From DATFXM01 sp035315885 (lineage in GTDB: Bacteria; Acidobacteriota; Blastocatellia; UBA7656), in NCBI GenBank assembly GCA_035315885.1, contig DATFXM010000181.1, forward strand, positions 1 to 40,208: a stretch of DNA of 40,208 nt, given 5' to 3'. This document shows, in pieces, positions 14,855 through 23,107 of this stretch. Both the position numbers and the translations under genes were made by a program. Numbering within the stretch: the stretch's first letter is position 1; every line of letters starts with the position of its first letter. The notes below the pieces were generated by a model. It saw only the letters and a list, made by a program, of their open reading frames with translations, was not told the DNA's origin and did no database searches.

Positions 14855-16330
14855 ATGGCGGATTCGCTTGGAAAGATCAACAACATCGTCGTGTTGATGA
14901 TGGAGAATCGCTCGTTCGATCATTTGCTGGGATTCTTCAGGCCCGAGAGCGGCGTCACCGAGAGTCTATCGGGAACCGAGACTGTTCCATTCGATCCGCA
15001 AGACCCCAACAGCCGGTCGCTGCCAGTCACCAGGGATGCCGCCTATGTGGGTGACTTCAACCTCGACCCGAATGAAGACGACACCTTCGTAGACCCGTCT
15101 CACGAAGTCCCCAGCGTGCACAACCAATTGTTCAGAGGAAGCCCCGATGGCAAGCCTTTTAACGAAGGCTTTGTCTGGGACTACAGCCAACAAAAAAAGA
15201 ACACCGTGCTGCATTCGGGAAACATCTTGAAGTGCTACGCGCCGGACTCGCTTCCGGTCGTGACGGCACTCGCTCGCGAGTTCGCCATTTGCGATCACTG
15301 GCACGCTTCCATACCAGGTCCGACGTGGCCCAACAGACTGTTCGTTCATGCCGCAACATCCGCCGGTCACGTGGACAACCAGTTTCACGAAGACGACTAC
15401 AACATCGACACGATCTACGACCGGCTCGATCAAAAAGGCCAGTCGTGGAAGATCTACTTTCATGATCTTCCGCAGTCACTGGCGCTCGTACATCTTCAAA
15501 GAGATTTCATCATCAAGAACAAGTTCCGTTTGTTCCAGGATTTCCTGGAAGACGCGAGGCAAGGCAAGCTGCCGGCGTACTCCTTCATCGAACCGCGCTA
15601 CACGGACTTTTTGTTTCTGAAAGCCAACGATCAGCACCCCCCGCACAACGTGGCCCTCGGAGAACATCTGATCGCCGACGTTTACGAGGCAGTGCGAAGG
15701 TCGCCCCAGTGGCCTCAGACTCTGCTTGTGATTCTCTGGGATGAGCACGGCGGGACTTACGATCACGTGCCCCCACCGCTGGCCGAAAACCCCGACGGGA
15801 AGGTGTCGGTGAATCCGGCCTTCAACTTTGACCTGTTGGGGGTTCGCGTGCCCGCGTTGATTGTGTCGCCTTACGTGAAGCGAGGGGCAATAGACTCGAG
15901 GGTATACGATCACACTTCACTGCTTGCGACCGTAGAAAAGCGATTTGGTCTTGGGTCGCTGACGAATCGAGATCGAGCAGCAAACACGTTCGAGGGACTG
16001 CTAAACCTCGATGTGCCCCGAGACGACACCCCTACTTCGTTGAACCGGCCGGTTGACGAAACTGCACAGAAAGACCACGACCGATCTATGACCCGGCTCG
16101 CTCAGATGACGTCTGAGATGGTGAGGGCATCGTTGGACGCAGGTCAGTTCGCAAAGGGTTCGGCGTCAGAGTTTCAGTTGAGTCTGGTCAAGCTGACAAA
16201 GCACCTTCTGATAAAAGGCGAGACGGCGGTCGCACAAACGTTGCGACTATCGCAGTGGTCAGACATGGAGCACGACGCTGCACATCAAATCAGGCACTTT
16301 GCTTCAAAGTTGTTCCGCCATCTTTTCTAG
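14855..16330 (+). CDS. Phosphoesterase family protein (phospholipase C / acid phosphatase AcpA-like)
   Basis: This 491-residue member of the PF04185-type phosphoesterases hydrolyses phosphate esters or phospholipid head groups in characterised relatives. Motifs are NNIVVLMMENRSFDHLLGFF (metal ligands expected at Glu17 and Asn18), WHASIPGPTWPNRLFVHAAT, SFIEPRY, and ILWDEHGGTYDHVPPP followed by FGVR-like LLGVRVPALIVSPYV and the YDHTSLLATVEKRFGL block. Unlike many relatives it has no signal peptide: the protein begins MADSLGKINNI. The start at 14855 has GGAGG at proper spacing. An earlier in-frame ATG would run back into the SDR gene and is rejected. The C-terminal 90 residues are helical and not recognised. 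Confidence 0.88.
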   Translation: MADSLGKINNIVVLMMENRSFDHLLGFFRPESGVTESLSGTETVPFDPQDPNSRSLPVTRDAAYVGDFNLDPNEDDTFVDPSHEVPSVHNQLFRGSPDGKPFNEGFVWDYSQQKKNTVLHSGNILKCYAPDSLPVVTALAREFAICDHWHASIPGPTWPNRLFVHAATSAGHVDNQFHEDDYNIDTIYDRLDQKGQSWKIYFHDLPQSLALVHLQRDFIIKNKFRLFQDFLEDARQGKLPAYSFIEPRYTDFLFLKANDQHPPHNVALGEHLIADVYEAVRRSPQWPQTLLVILWDEHGGTYDHVPPPLAENPDGKVSVNPAFNFDLLGVRVPALIVSPYVKRGAIDSRVYDHTSLLATVEKRFGLGSLTNRDRAANTFEGLLNLDVPRDDTPTSLNRPVDETAQKDHDRSMTRLAQMTSEMVRASLDAGQFAKGSASEFQLSLVKLTKHLLIKGETAVAQTLRLSQWSDMEHDAAHQIRHFASKLFRHLF

Positions 16331-16541
16331 TGGGCGAAGGTGAGATGGGCGAAGGTGAGACGGGGAGACGCGGAGAGGAGGGACGCGAAGACACGGGGCG
16401 AAGAGTCGAAGGGCCGAAACGCATGCAGGAAACTAAACTATCCGAGAGGTCACCGCATCTCCGGATCGCCCCTTCGCCCATTCGCCCCTTCGCCCCTTCG
16501 TTCCCCGCGTCTCCGCGTCTCCCCTTCGTTCCACAAGAGCC
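16331..16541. repeat. Word-array inverted repeat E4 (GGGCGAAGG, GGAGACGCGG words)
   Basis: The left arm carries GGGCGAAGGTGAGA (twice) and GGGGAGACGCGGAGAGG. A unique centre of about 40 bases follows (near 16425-16462). The right arm has CGCCCCTTCGCCC (iterated) and CCCCGCGTCTCCGCGTCTCC. It fills the gap between the convergent phosphoesterase and CoA-transferase genes and could act as a bidirectional terminator-like structure. Confidence 0.8.
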
Positions 16542-16542
16542 A

Positions 16543-17718
16543 CTACCCCACAACTCCTGACGCGCGCAGCTTCGATCGTTCCGTTTCTTCCAAGCCAATC
16601 TCCGCGAGAAGCCCGTCCGTGTGCTGGCCCAGTGACGGCGTAGCAATCCAATCTCCGGACGGCGTATCAGACATTTTGTAAGAAAACCCGAGCTGCTTGA
16701 TTCCCCCCGCCTCGCGCACCATCTCGCGAGCAATCGTTTGTGCGTGCAAGAAAGCTTCGTCCATCGACAGCACCGGCTCGCAACAGCAATCCGCATCCTT
16801 TATGAGAATCACCCACTCGGATTGCGTGCGAGACTTGAACACGCCTCGAACTTCCGCAAAGAGTTCCTCGCGCTTCTCTTCGTCAAACTGGCGAGATATC
16901 AAATCTTCTCGTTGAATCGCTAGACAAAAGTTCGCCCAGAACTTAGGTTCCAGCGCGCCCAGCGTCATGAACCTCCCATCCGCCGTTTCATAGACATGAT
17001 AAAAAGGATAGCGGCCCGAAAGCACATACTTTTCCCCAACAGCGATCGGTTTGCCCGCGAACTGATGCGCCGCCGGCACCGGAAGCATCGACAGCATGAC
17101 GTCGAACATCGAGACGTCTACATATTGGCCTCGGCCAGTCTTCTCTCTGGCAAGCAGTGCCGCCACCATCGCGAACGCCGCGATCATTCCGCCTGCCAGA
17201 TCGGCAATCTGGACACCCGGAATCACCGGCTTGCCGCGCTCATCGGTCGTGAGGCCCAAAACTCCCGACAAGGCAAGGTAGTTCAGATCATGTCCACTCC
17301 GGTTGCGATGCGGTCCGTTTTGTCCAAATCCAGAGAGCGAGCAGTAAACGATCCGCGGATTGAGCTCAGACAGCGTCTCATATCCAACGCCCAGCCGGTC
17401 TACTACACCCGGCCGGAACTGCTCGAGGATGGCGTCTGCGGTGGCGGCCAGCTTTAACAAGATGTCGCGGCCCTCCGGGCGTTTCAGATTCAGAGCGAGC
17501 GACTTCTTGTTCCGGTTCACTTGTTGAAATGCGGCTCCGTGCTGTCCAAGCCGCGGCGGACTGTGCCTCGTCGGATCACCGGTTCCCGGCTCCTCTATTT
17601 TTATGACTTCAGCGCCAAGATCGGCGAGCATCATCGTGCAGTAAGGTCCCGGAAGAAGCCTCGATAGATCGAGGACTCGCAATCCGTCCAGAGCTCGGGT
17701 CGTTTCGACATTTGTCAT
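16543..17718 (-). CDS. CaiB/BaiF family CoA-transferase or racemase
   Basis: This 391-residue class III CoA-transferase fold protein belongs to the group that moves CoA between carboxylic acids or epimerises alpha-methylacyl-CoA. It has GLRVLDLSRLLPGPYCTMMLADLGAEVIKIE at the N-terminus, NRNKKSLALNLKRPEG, and GHDLNYLALSG with the conserved Asp144. The form GHD-x-NY is that of alpha-methylacyl-CoA racemases. GRGQYVDVSMFD and GRYPFYHVYETADGRFMTLGALEPKFW follow. Racemase and transferase members cannot be separated safely by eye. It is convergent with the phosphoesterase and divergent from tgt. Confidence 0.9.
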   Translation of the reverse strand: MTNVETTRALDGLRVLDLSRLLPGPYCTMMLADLGAEVIKIEEPGTGDPTRHSPPRLGQHGAAFQQVNRNKKSLALNLKRPEGRDILLKLAATADAILEQFRPGVVDRLGVGYETLSELNPRIVYCSLSGFGQNGPHRNRSGHDLNYLALSGVLGLTTDERGKPVIPGVQIADLAGGMIAAFAMVAALLAREKTGRGQYVDVSMFDVMLSMLPVPAAHQFAGKPIAVGEKYVLSGRYPFYHVYETADGRFMTLGALEPKFWANFCLAIQREDLISRQFDEEKREELFAEVRGVFKSRTQSEWVILIKDADCCCEPVLSMDEAFLHAQTIAREMVREAGGIKQLGFSYKMSDTPSGDWIATPSLGQHTDGLLAEIGLEETERSKLRASGVVG

Positions 17719-17721
17719 GAG

Positions 17722-17891
17722 GTTAAGAATCGTAATTCCTAAATCAGAAATCGTAAATCGTCCGGCAGGGTCTTAATGAAGTTCTGAGTTCTGAGTTCTG
17801 AGCTCTGAGTCAGCGTCACCCAAGCTCAGAACTCAGAACTTCATAGCGGTCTTTGCGTTAAGGATGATTCAGGATTTACGATTCAAAATCA
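17722..17891. repeat. Word-array inverted repeat E5 (TTCTGAGTTCTGAG and AATCGTAAATC words)
   Basis: Outer arms: GAATCGTAATTCCTAAATC on the left matches the reverse complement of the right outer arm (GAATCGTAAATCCTGAATC) at about 17 of 19 positions. Inner arms: GAAGTTCTGAGTTCTGAG (from 17779) and its complement CTCAGAACTCAGAACTTC (17825-17842). The centre is about 15 bases. It fills the divergent region between the CoA-transferase and tgt starts. Confidence 0.8.
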
Positions 17892-17903
17892 CTGGCTAAC
17901 CGC

Positions 17904-19061
17904 ATGCTTGAAATCATCGCACGCGATTTGGAAACTGGCGCCCGTAGAGGTCGCCTCAATACTTCGCACGGGACCCTTGAGACCCCCGCTTTCATGCCTG
18001 TCGGGACGCAAGGCACCGTCAAAGCAATTACTCAACAGATGCTCGAGGAAGCTGGCGCTGAAATCATCCTGGGCAACACCTATCATCTCTATTTGCGTCC
18101 GGGCCATCTGTTGATCAATCGAATGGGAGGGCTCCACAGTTTCATTGGATGGCAGCGCCCGGTTCTCACCGATAGTGGTGGCTTTCAAGTATTCAGCCTC
18201 AACGAACTGCGAGAGCTGAGCGAGGATGGTGTGGAGTTTCAGTCCCACATCGACGGCTCGCGGCACTTTCTGTCTCCCGAGAAATCGATGGAGATCCAGG
18301 TTGCGCTCGGCTCGGACATTATCATGGCGTTTGACGAGTGCACTCCGTATCCCGCCACTCGCGAGCAGGCGCAGGAGTCGCTAGAAATGACTTCGCGATG
18401 GGCTCGGCGCTGCAGTCGACGCCTCGACGAACTTCGCAGCCAGACTGAACTGGACGCGATTGGGATCAGCGCAGTGAACCCCCGGCAGGCGTTGTTCGGA
18501 ATAATCCAGGGCAGCGTTTTTGATGATCTGCGACGAACAAGCCTCGCAGGCCTTCTTGAAATTGGGTTCGACGGGTACGCGATCGGGGGATTGTCGGTAG
18601 GTGAGGACAAGAGCGCAATGTTTGAGGTGATCAGCGCGATCGCCCCGCTGATGCCCCCGGACAAGCCTCGATACCTGATGGGGGTCGGGGCGCCGGAAGA
18701 CATCGTCGAAGCGGTCGCCGCGGGTATCGACATGTTTGATTGCGTTCTGCCGACGAGAAACGCGCGGAACGGTCAATTGTTTACAAGCCGGGGGAGGCTG
18801 ACGATCAAGAACTCACGATATCGCGATGATCCGGCTCCGATAGATGAGCAATGCGGTTGTCAGCTATGCCGAAGGTATTCGCGAGCCTACCTGCGGCATC
18901 TTTATACGAGCGGAGAGATACTCGGATCGGTGCTGAGTTCGCTCCACAACGTCAGCTTCTACCTTGACACCATGGCCCGTGTGAGGCAAGCTATCTCGCT
19001 CGGCACTTTTAACGAGTTTCGTAGTTCATTTCTGAGAGAGCTAGCTCGCGGACAGGACTGA
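17904..19061 (+). CDS. tgt: tRNA-guanine transglycosylase
   Basis: Tgt exchanges the wobble guanine of GUN-anticodon tRNAs for preQ1, a step in queuosine synthesis. The 385-residue protein shows TPAFMPVGTQGTVKA, the active-site LTDSGGFQVFSL with Asp90, DIIMAFDEC, and GYAIGGLSVGE. The nucleophile Asp279 is in MFDCVLPTRNAR. The zinc site has Cys317, Cys319, Cys322 and a downstream His in RHLYTSGE. It lies upstream of yajC-secD-secF, an arrangement common in bacteria. The ATG follows inverted repeat E5 by a few bases, and no strong ribosome site is present. Confidence 0.98.
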   Translation: MLEIIARDLETGARRGRLNTSHGTLETPAFMPVGTQGTVKAITQQMLEEAGAEIILGNTYHLYLRPGHLLINRMGGLHSFIGWQRPVLTDSGGFQVFSLNELRELSEDGVEFQSHIDGSRHFLSPEKSMEIQVALGSDIIMAFDECTPYPATREQAQESLEMTSRWARRCSRRLDELRSQTELDAIGISAVNPRQALFGIIQGSVFDDLRRTSLAGLLEIGFDGYAIGGLSVGEDKSAMFEVISAIAPLMPPDKPRYLMGVGAPEDIVEAVAAGIDMFDCVLPTRNARNGQLFTSRGRLTIKNSRYRDDPAPIDEQCGCQLCRRYSRAYLRHLYTSGEILGSVLSSLHNVSFYLDTMARVRQAISLGTFNEFRSSFLRELARGQD

Positions 19062-19177
19062 ACCCGCTCTGAAGTGCGGATGAATGCGCGGACTTTAGTG
19101 GGGACCGTGCGTGCGGGTCATGCGTGCCATCATCAAGTAGGACCGCAACCCCCGCGGCAGATACTCGAGGTCCAGCG

Positions 19178-19210
19178 CCGGGTTACTTCCGGGTTACTTC
19201 CGGGTTACTT
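19178..19210 (+). repeat. Three perfect tandem copies of CCGGGTTACTT before yajC
   Basis: Three exact 11-base copies (19178-19188, 19189-19199, 19200-19210) end two bases before the yajC ATG. No ribosome-binding sequence lies between the array and the start. Eleven is not a multiple of three, so copy-number change would alter any upstream frame running into yajC. Confidence 0.9.
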
Positions 19211-19211
19211 G

Positions 19212-19571
19212 ATGATCATGACTGCAACTCCAGGCGTTCTTCTCTTCTTTCAAACAGGTGGCGGCGGCGGGCTTATCGGCATCCTGCCTGTCTGGATCCT
19301 CATCTTCGCTATTTTTTATTTCCTGGTAATCCGACCTCAGCAAAGGCGACAGCGCCAGGCACAACAGGACCGCGATTCGCTTCTGAAGGGACTCAAAGCT
19401 GGCGACAAGGTTGTCACTACGGGCGGCATTTATGGGACGATAGTAGCTGTCCGCGAAAAGGACGATACGGTGCAGTTGAGAATTGCGCAGTCCGTATCGA
19501 TCGAGGCCGAGCGCGGCTCGATCGCGAGACTGCAGGTTGTTGCCGAAAAGGAGCCTGAGCCGGTCAAATAG
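19212..19571 (+). CDS. yajC: Preprotein translocase accessory protein YajC
   Basis: This small Sec accessory protein associates with SecDF in the inner membrane. The 119-residue product has a glycine-rich N-terminus (QTGGGGGLIG) and one membrane helix (about 21-40, LPVWILIFAIFYFLVI). The hallmark RPQQRRQRQAQQ follows, then a small domain with LKAGDKVVTTGGIYGTIVAV. The ATG at 19212 (or 19218) is chosen; the longer frame back to 19074 encodes unrelated sequence and crosses the 11-base tandem repeat. It sits between tgt and secD. Confidence 0.93.
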   Translation: MIMTATPGVLLFFQTGGGGGLIGILPVWILIFAIFYFLVIRPQQRRQRQAQQDRDSLLKGLKAGDKVVTTGGIYGTIVAVREKDDTVQLRIAQSVSIEAERGSIARLQVVAEKEPEPVK

Positions 19572-19601
19572 CGGCAACCCCATCGAACAGCAGGTTCAAG
19601 A

Positions 19602-21248
19602 ATGCAGAAAAAGATTCAAACGCGCGTACTGATAATTGCCCTCGTAACGATAGGCGGATTGGCAATCGTCTTTCGACCGCATCATAAGCCCACAATGCGG
19701 GACTTCACGAGCTGGTCCCAGATCAAGTTGAACCTCGCCGACAACATTCATCTCGGACTTGATCTCAAGGGCGGCAGCCACCTGGTACTTCAGGTCCAAA
19801 CCGATGAGGTGATCAGAAAGATCACTCAGCAAAACGTCGAATCGGCTAAGAGCAAACTAAGAGAGAAGAACCTTCCGTTTGAAGAGGTGCACTCCGACGG
19901 GATTGGACGAGTCGTAGTCCTTGCGCCCGACAGCTCTAAGAACTCGGACATCGTGTCCGAGATAAGAAACGATTTTGGAAGAGGCTGGTCGGTGGACGAG
20001 CACGGCAGCTCGATCGTGGCGACGATGGACGACGCTACGCAAAACGAACAGCGTGACCGCGCAACCGATCAGGCGAAAGCCATCATCGAGAACCGCGTCA
20101 ATGCGTTCGGAGTGACTGAGCCTACGGTTCAGCGCCAGGGCGGCCAGGGCACTTACCAGATTCTCGTTCAGATGCCGGGCGTCGATGATCCCGAGCGAGT
20201 CAAAAACACACTCAACGCAGACTCCAACCTCGAATTGAAGCTGGTCGCCAAGGGTACACAGGTTCCATTTCCGACAAAGGACGCCGCCGAAGGCGCGTTA
20301 AAAACTCAGCCGGGCGGTGAAGCCAACTATGAGGTGAAGCAGTTCCGCGGCAGCTCCGATGAGGGCGGAGCGGGACGAGAAGGCTGGGTGGTGGTGGAGA
20401 AAACGGCGGTCGTAACCGGACTCGAAATGCGAGCGGCGGAGGCACGTCAGTCACAGTACGGCGGCAACAACTACGAAATCGACTTCCAGCTCGCAGGCGA
20501 CGCCGCGACGCGGTTCGGCGACACAACCGGCAAGCACATTGGCGACAGCCTCGCCATCGTGCTGAACGACGAGGTGAAGTCCGCCCCTACGATTCAAGGC
20601 CAGATCCACGATCGCGGTCAGATCACCGGGAACTTCACAAAAAAATCGGCGGAGGATCTTGCATTGATCCTGAGGTCCGGTGCGCTGCCCGCAAAAGCGG
20701 TGTACCTTGAAGAGCGCACCGTAGGGCCTTCACTCGGCGCCGATTCGATTCGTCAGGGCGTAACCGCATCGGTGGCAGGCCTGCTCGCAGTGATTGTGTT
20801 CATGCTGTTTTACTATCGCGGATCTGGAATCAATGCGGTGCTGGCCCTGGTTCTTAACCTGATCCTGCTTCTGGCGGCGCTTGTAATGTTCAGCGCTACG
20901 CTGACCTTGCCGGGAATCGCGGGCGTGATCCTGACTATAGGTATGGCGGTCGACTCGAACGTGCTGATCTTCGAGCGCATTCGTGAGGAGTTGCGCAACG
21001 GAAAGGTCGTCGCTTCGGCGGTCGATCAAGGGTTTAAGAAGGCGTTCCTCACGATCATCGACACGCACGTGACTACGATCGTGTCGGCTATCTTCCTTTT
21101 TGTGTTCGGCACCGGGCCCATTCGCGGATTTGCAGTTACGCTGGTCGCCGGTCTGCTCGCAAACCTGTTCACCGCAGTTTTCGTCTCAAGGACAATATTC
21201 ATGTGGCACCTGAATCGCTCAGCGCGAGTTGAATCGCTGAGCATTTAG
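19602..21248 (+). CDS. secD: Protein translocase subunit SecD
   Basis: SecD works with SecF to pull secreted proteins across the inner membrane using the proton-motive force. The 548-residue protein has an N-terminal helix (about 7-24) and the D1 motif LGLDLKGGSHLVLQV. A large periplasmic region includes IENRVNAFGVTEPTVQRQG. The six-helix RND domain begins near LEERTVGPSLGADSIRQG and contains AGVILTIGMAVDSNVLIFERIREEL and FVFGTGPIRGFAVTL. Part of the periplasmic region (about 200-270) is acidic and low in recognisable motif. It is 30 bases after yajC. Confidence 0.97.
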   Translation: MQKKIQTRVLIIALVTIGGLAIVFRPHHKPTMRDFTSWSQIKLNLADNIHLGLDLKGGSHLVLQVQTDEVIRKITQQNVESAKSKLREKNLPFEEVHSDGIGRVVVLAPDSSKNSDIVSEIRNDFGRGWSVDEHGSSIVATMDDATQNEQRDRATDQAKAIIENRVNAFGVTEPTVQRQGGQGTYQILVQMPGVDDPERVKNTLNADSNLELKLVAKGTQVPFPTKDAAEGALKTQPGGEANYEVKQFRGSSDEGGAGREGWVVVEKTAVVTGLEMRAAEARQSQYGGNNYEIDFQLAGDAATRFGDTTGKHIGDSLAIVLNDEVKSAPTIQGQIHDRGQITGNFTKKSAEDLALILRSGALPAKAVYLEERTVGPSLGADSIRQGVTASVAGLLAVIVFMLFYYRGSGINAVLALVLNLILLLAALVMFSATLTLPGIAGVILTIGMAVDSNVLIFERIREELRNGKVVASAVDQGFKKAFLTIIDTHVTTIVSAIFLFVFGTGPIRGFAVTLVAGLLANLFTAVFVSRTIFMWHLNRSARVESLSI

Positions 21249-21338
21249 TTCTGAGACGACAAGACGGGCTCGGCGGATGCCGGCTAATGACTCTTTGACG
21301 ACTGACACTTTGATGACTTTGGATAGAGTTCGATTGTT

Positions 21339-22826
21339 ATGGTAGAGCTTTTTCGAAATCCGCAGATCAATTGGATCAAAGCGAAGAAAATCTTCATCGG
21401 CATCACTGTTTTTCTGTTGCTGCTCGGGGCAATATCGGTGCAGATACGAGGTTTCAACCTCGGCGTCGACTTCACCGGCGGAACTGTCATGACCGCGCGG
21501 TTCAAGGAGCCGCCCGATGTATCGAGGGTCCGCTCGGTGCTCGGGGATGCTGGAATCGACACCACGAAGGTGACCCTTCAGCCGGTGGTGAGCAGGCCGA
21601 CCGAGTTGATCATTCATTCCCCTCAGCTGGCCACAGGGTCTGAAAGCGAACGACGCGTTGACGAAGACAAGCGAACCATCATTCGCGCGCTTCAACGATT
21701 GAGCGCATCGGGCGAAGTTGCCGCCGGCAAAGTGAACATCAATTCGATAGATGCCGGGGGCATTGACGCCGAGCTCCGCCAGGTCGATCCTCTCGGAATA
21801 AATACCCAGTATTTCGCGCAGGCTCATCCCTACCGCCAGGTAGGAGACCAGATAATCTCGTTTCGGGATACTAAAAACAAGGGCTTCCTTAACGACATGA
21901 ACTGGCTTGCGGGTCTGAATCTCACGGTCAGTAACTACGACGGCTTCGACCAGAACAAGGTAAAGCAAGTTCTGATGGACCGGTTTTATGCAGGGAAGAT
22001 CGATTTGAACCTGGCTGGTACGAGTGAGATTGAAGATGCGTTGAGCAGGCTTGCCCTGTTAGGGAGTTCGGTTGCCGGCGATTACTACACCAAGGCGGCG
22101 CAGGCGATTGCGAACTACCGGCGGGACCGGAATGGCGTGATCAACGACATCAGCGAGATCCAGACCCAGGACGTCTCGGCCGACCTGCTCGACAAGATGA
22201 AGCCTTACTTCATGGAAGGTAGCTTCGCGATAGTCTCGGCAGACGTGGTCGGAGCGGTTGTTGGGGAGGACCTGCGGAATCGAGCCATTTACGTGACGCT
22301 GGCGGCGTTGGCGGGGATGCTGGTGTATATCGCGTTCCGGTTCGAATGGATCTACGGTGTAGCTGCGGTGCTGGCGGTCTTCCATGACGTGATGATCACG
22401 CTTGGGATTTTCAGCCTGTTCCACTGGGAGATCAGTCTGACGGTGGTGGCGGCGCTGCTGACGCTGGTTGGTTATTCGATGAACGACACGATAGTGATCT
22501 TCGATCGAATCCGGGAGAACGTCAGGCTTCGGCGGAGGGATCCGCTCGCCCAGATTGCAAACGATTCGATCAACCAGACGCTCTCGCGAACGGTGATCGC
22601 TGCGGGGCTGACTTTCATTTCGGTTCTGTCGATCGTGTTGTTCGGGGGCGAGGTTCTGCGGGGTTTCGCGCTGGCTCTAACGATCGGAATCATGATTGGA
22701 ACGTACTCGTCCATCGCAGTAGCGAGTCCGATGATGCTCTGGTGGGAGTACATCACGAGCGCGAGGCGTACGCGTCAGAGCCTTTCGAGGGCCGGAGCCC
22801 GGGCGGCCGAGCGAGCGGGTTTGTAG
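21339..22826 (+). CDS. secF: Protein translocase subunit SecF, with enlarged periplasmic domain
   Basis: SecF is the partner of SecD. Canonical parts are present: the first helix (18-36), GVDFTGGT (42-49), then from about residue 300 SADVVGAVVGEDLRNRA. The RND helices include SMNDTIVIFDRIRENVR and FGGEVLRGFALALTIG. Typical SecF is about 300-330 residues; this one is 495. The excess of roughly 170 residues lies between the first periplasmic strands (about 95) and the VGAVVGEDL motif. It contains charged, helical segments (for example VKQVLMDRFYAGK) with no motif I know. The reading frame is continuous. It starts 90 bases after secD without a strong ribosome site. Confidence 0.95.
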   Translation: MVELFRNPQINWIKAKKIFIGITVFLLLLGAISVQIRGFNLGVDFTGGTVMTARFKEPPDVSRVRSVLGDAGIDTTKVTLQPVVSRPTELIIHSPQLATGSESERRVDEDKRTIIRALQRLSASGEVAAGKVNINSIDAGGIDAELRQVDPLGINTQYFAQAHPYRQVGDQIISFRDTKNKGFLNDMNWLAGLNLTVSNYDGFDQNKVKQVLMDRFYAGKIDLNLAGTSEIEDALSRLALLGSSVAGDYYTKAAQAIANYRRDRNGVINDISEIQTQDVSADLLDKMKPYFMEGSFAIVSADVVGAVVGEDLRNRAIYVTLAALAGMLVYIAFRFEWIYGVAAVLAVFHDVMITLGIFSLFHWEISLTVVAALLTLVGYSMNDTIVIFDRIRENVRLRRRDPLAQIANDSINQTLSRTVIAAGLTFISVLSIVLFGGEVLRGFALALTIGIMIGTYSSIAVASPMMLWWEYITSARRTRQSLSRAGARAAERAGL

Positions 22827-22834
22827 TGTGAGTG

Positions 22835-22859
22835 GGCCTGGAACAAATGCGTTCAGGCC
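22835..22859 (+). terminator. Hairpin after secF, possible terminator
   Basis: GGCCTGGAAC-AAATGC-GTTCAGGCC forms a 9-bp stem with one bulge, eight bases after the secF stop. No T run follows, so it may stabilise the 3' end or depend on Rho rather than terminate by itself. Confidence 0.45.
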
Positions 22860-22905
22860 GGTGTCTAAGAGGCGGAAAGCTGGAATTCCATGGGCTTGAA
22901 ACTCC

Positions 22906-22934
22906 TTGACTTGGCATAGGTCGAGTAGTAGACT
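22906..22934 (+). promoter_or_regulatory. Sigma-70 promoter of the tonB-exbBD operon
   Basis: TTGACT (22906-22911), exactly 17 bases, TAGACT (22929-22934). Each hexamer is one or two bases from consensus. A start near 22941 would give tonB a leader of about 165 bases. That leader has GGAGGG 8 bases before the ATG and no recognised riboswitch. Confidence 0.7.
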
Positions 22935-23107
22935 CAGCCGGTTTTCAGCCAAAGCTTTCAGCAAGTTGCAAGAATATCTTTGGATTTCTGACGCCGTTAC
23001 CCGTTGCGACGGTGACAGGTGTTTTTGATGTGCGCTCGCTTTTATGAGAGGGCGCTCATGGCAGTTTTACCTCTCAAGCCCATCGAAACATCCGGAGGGT
23101 AATTCAA

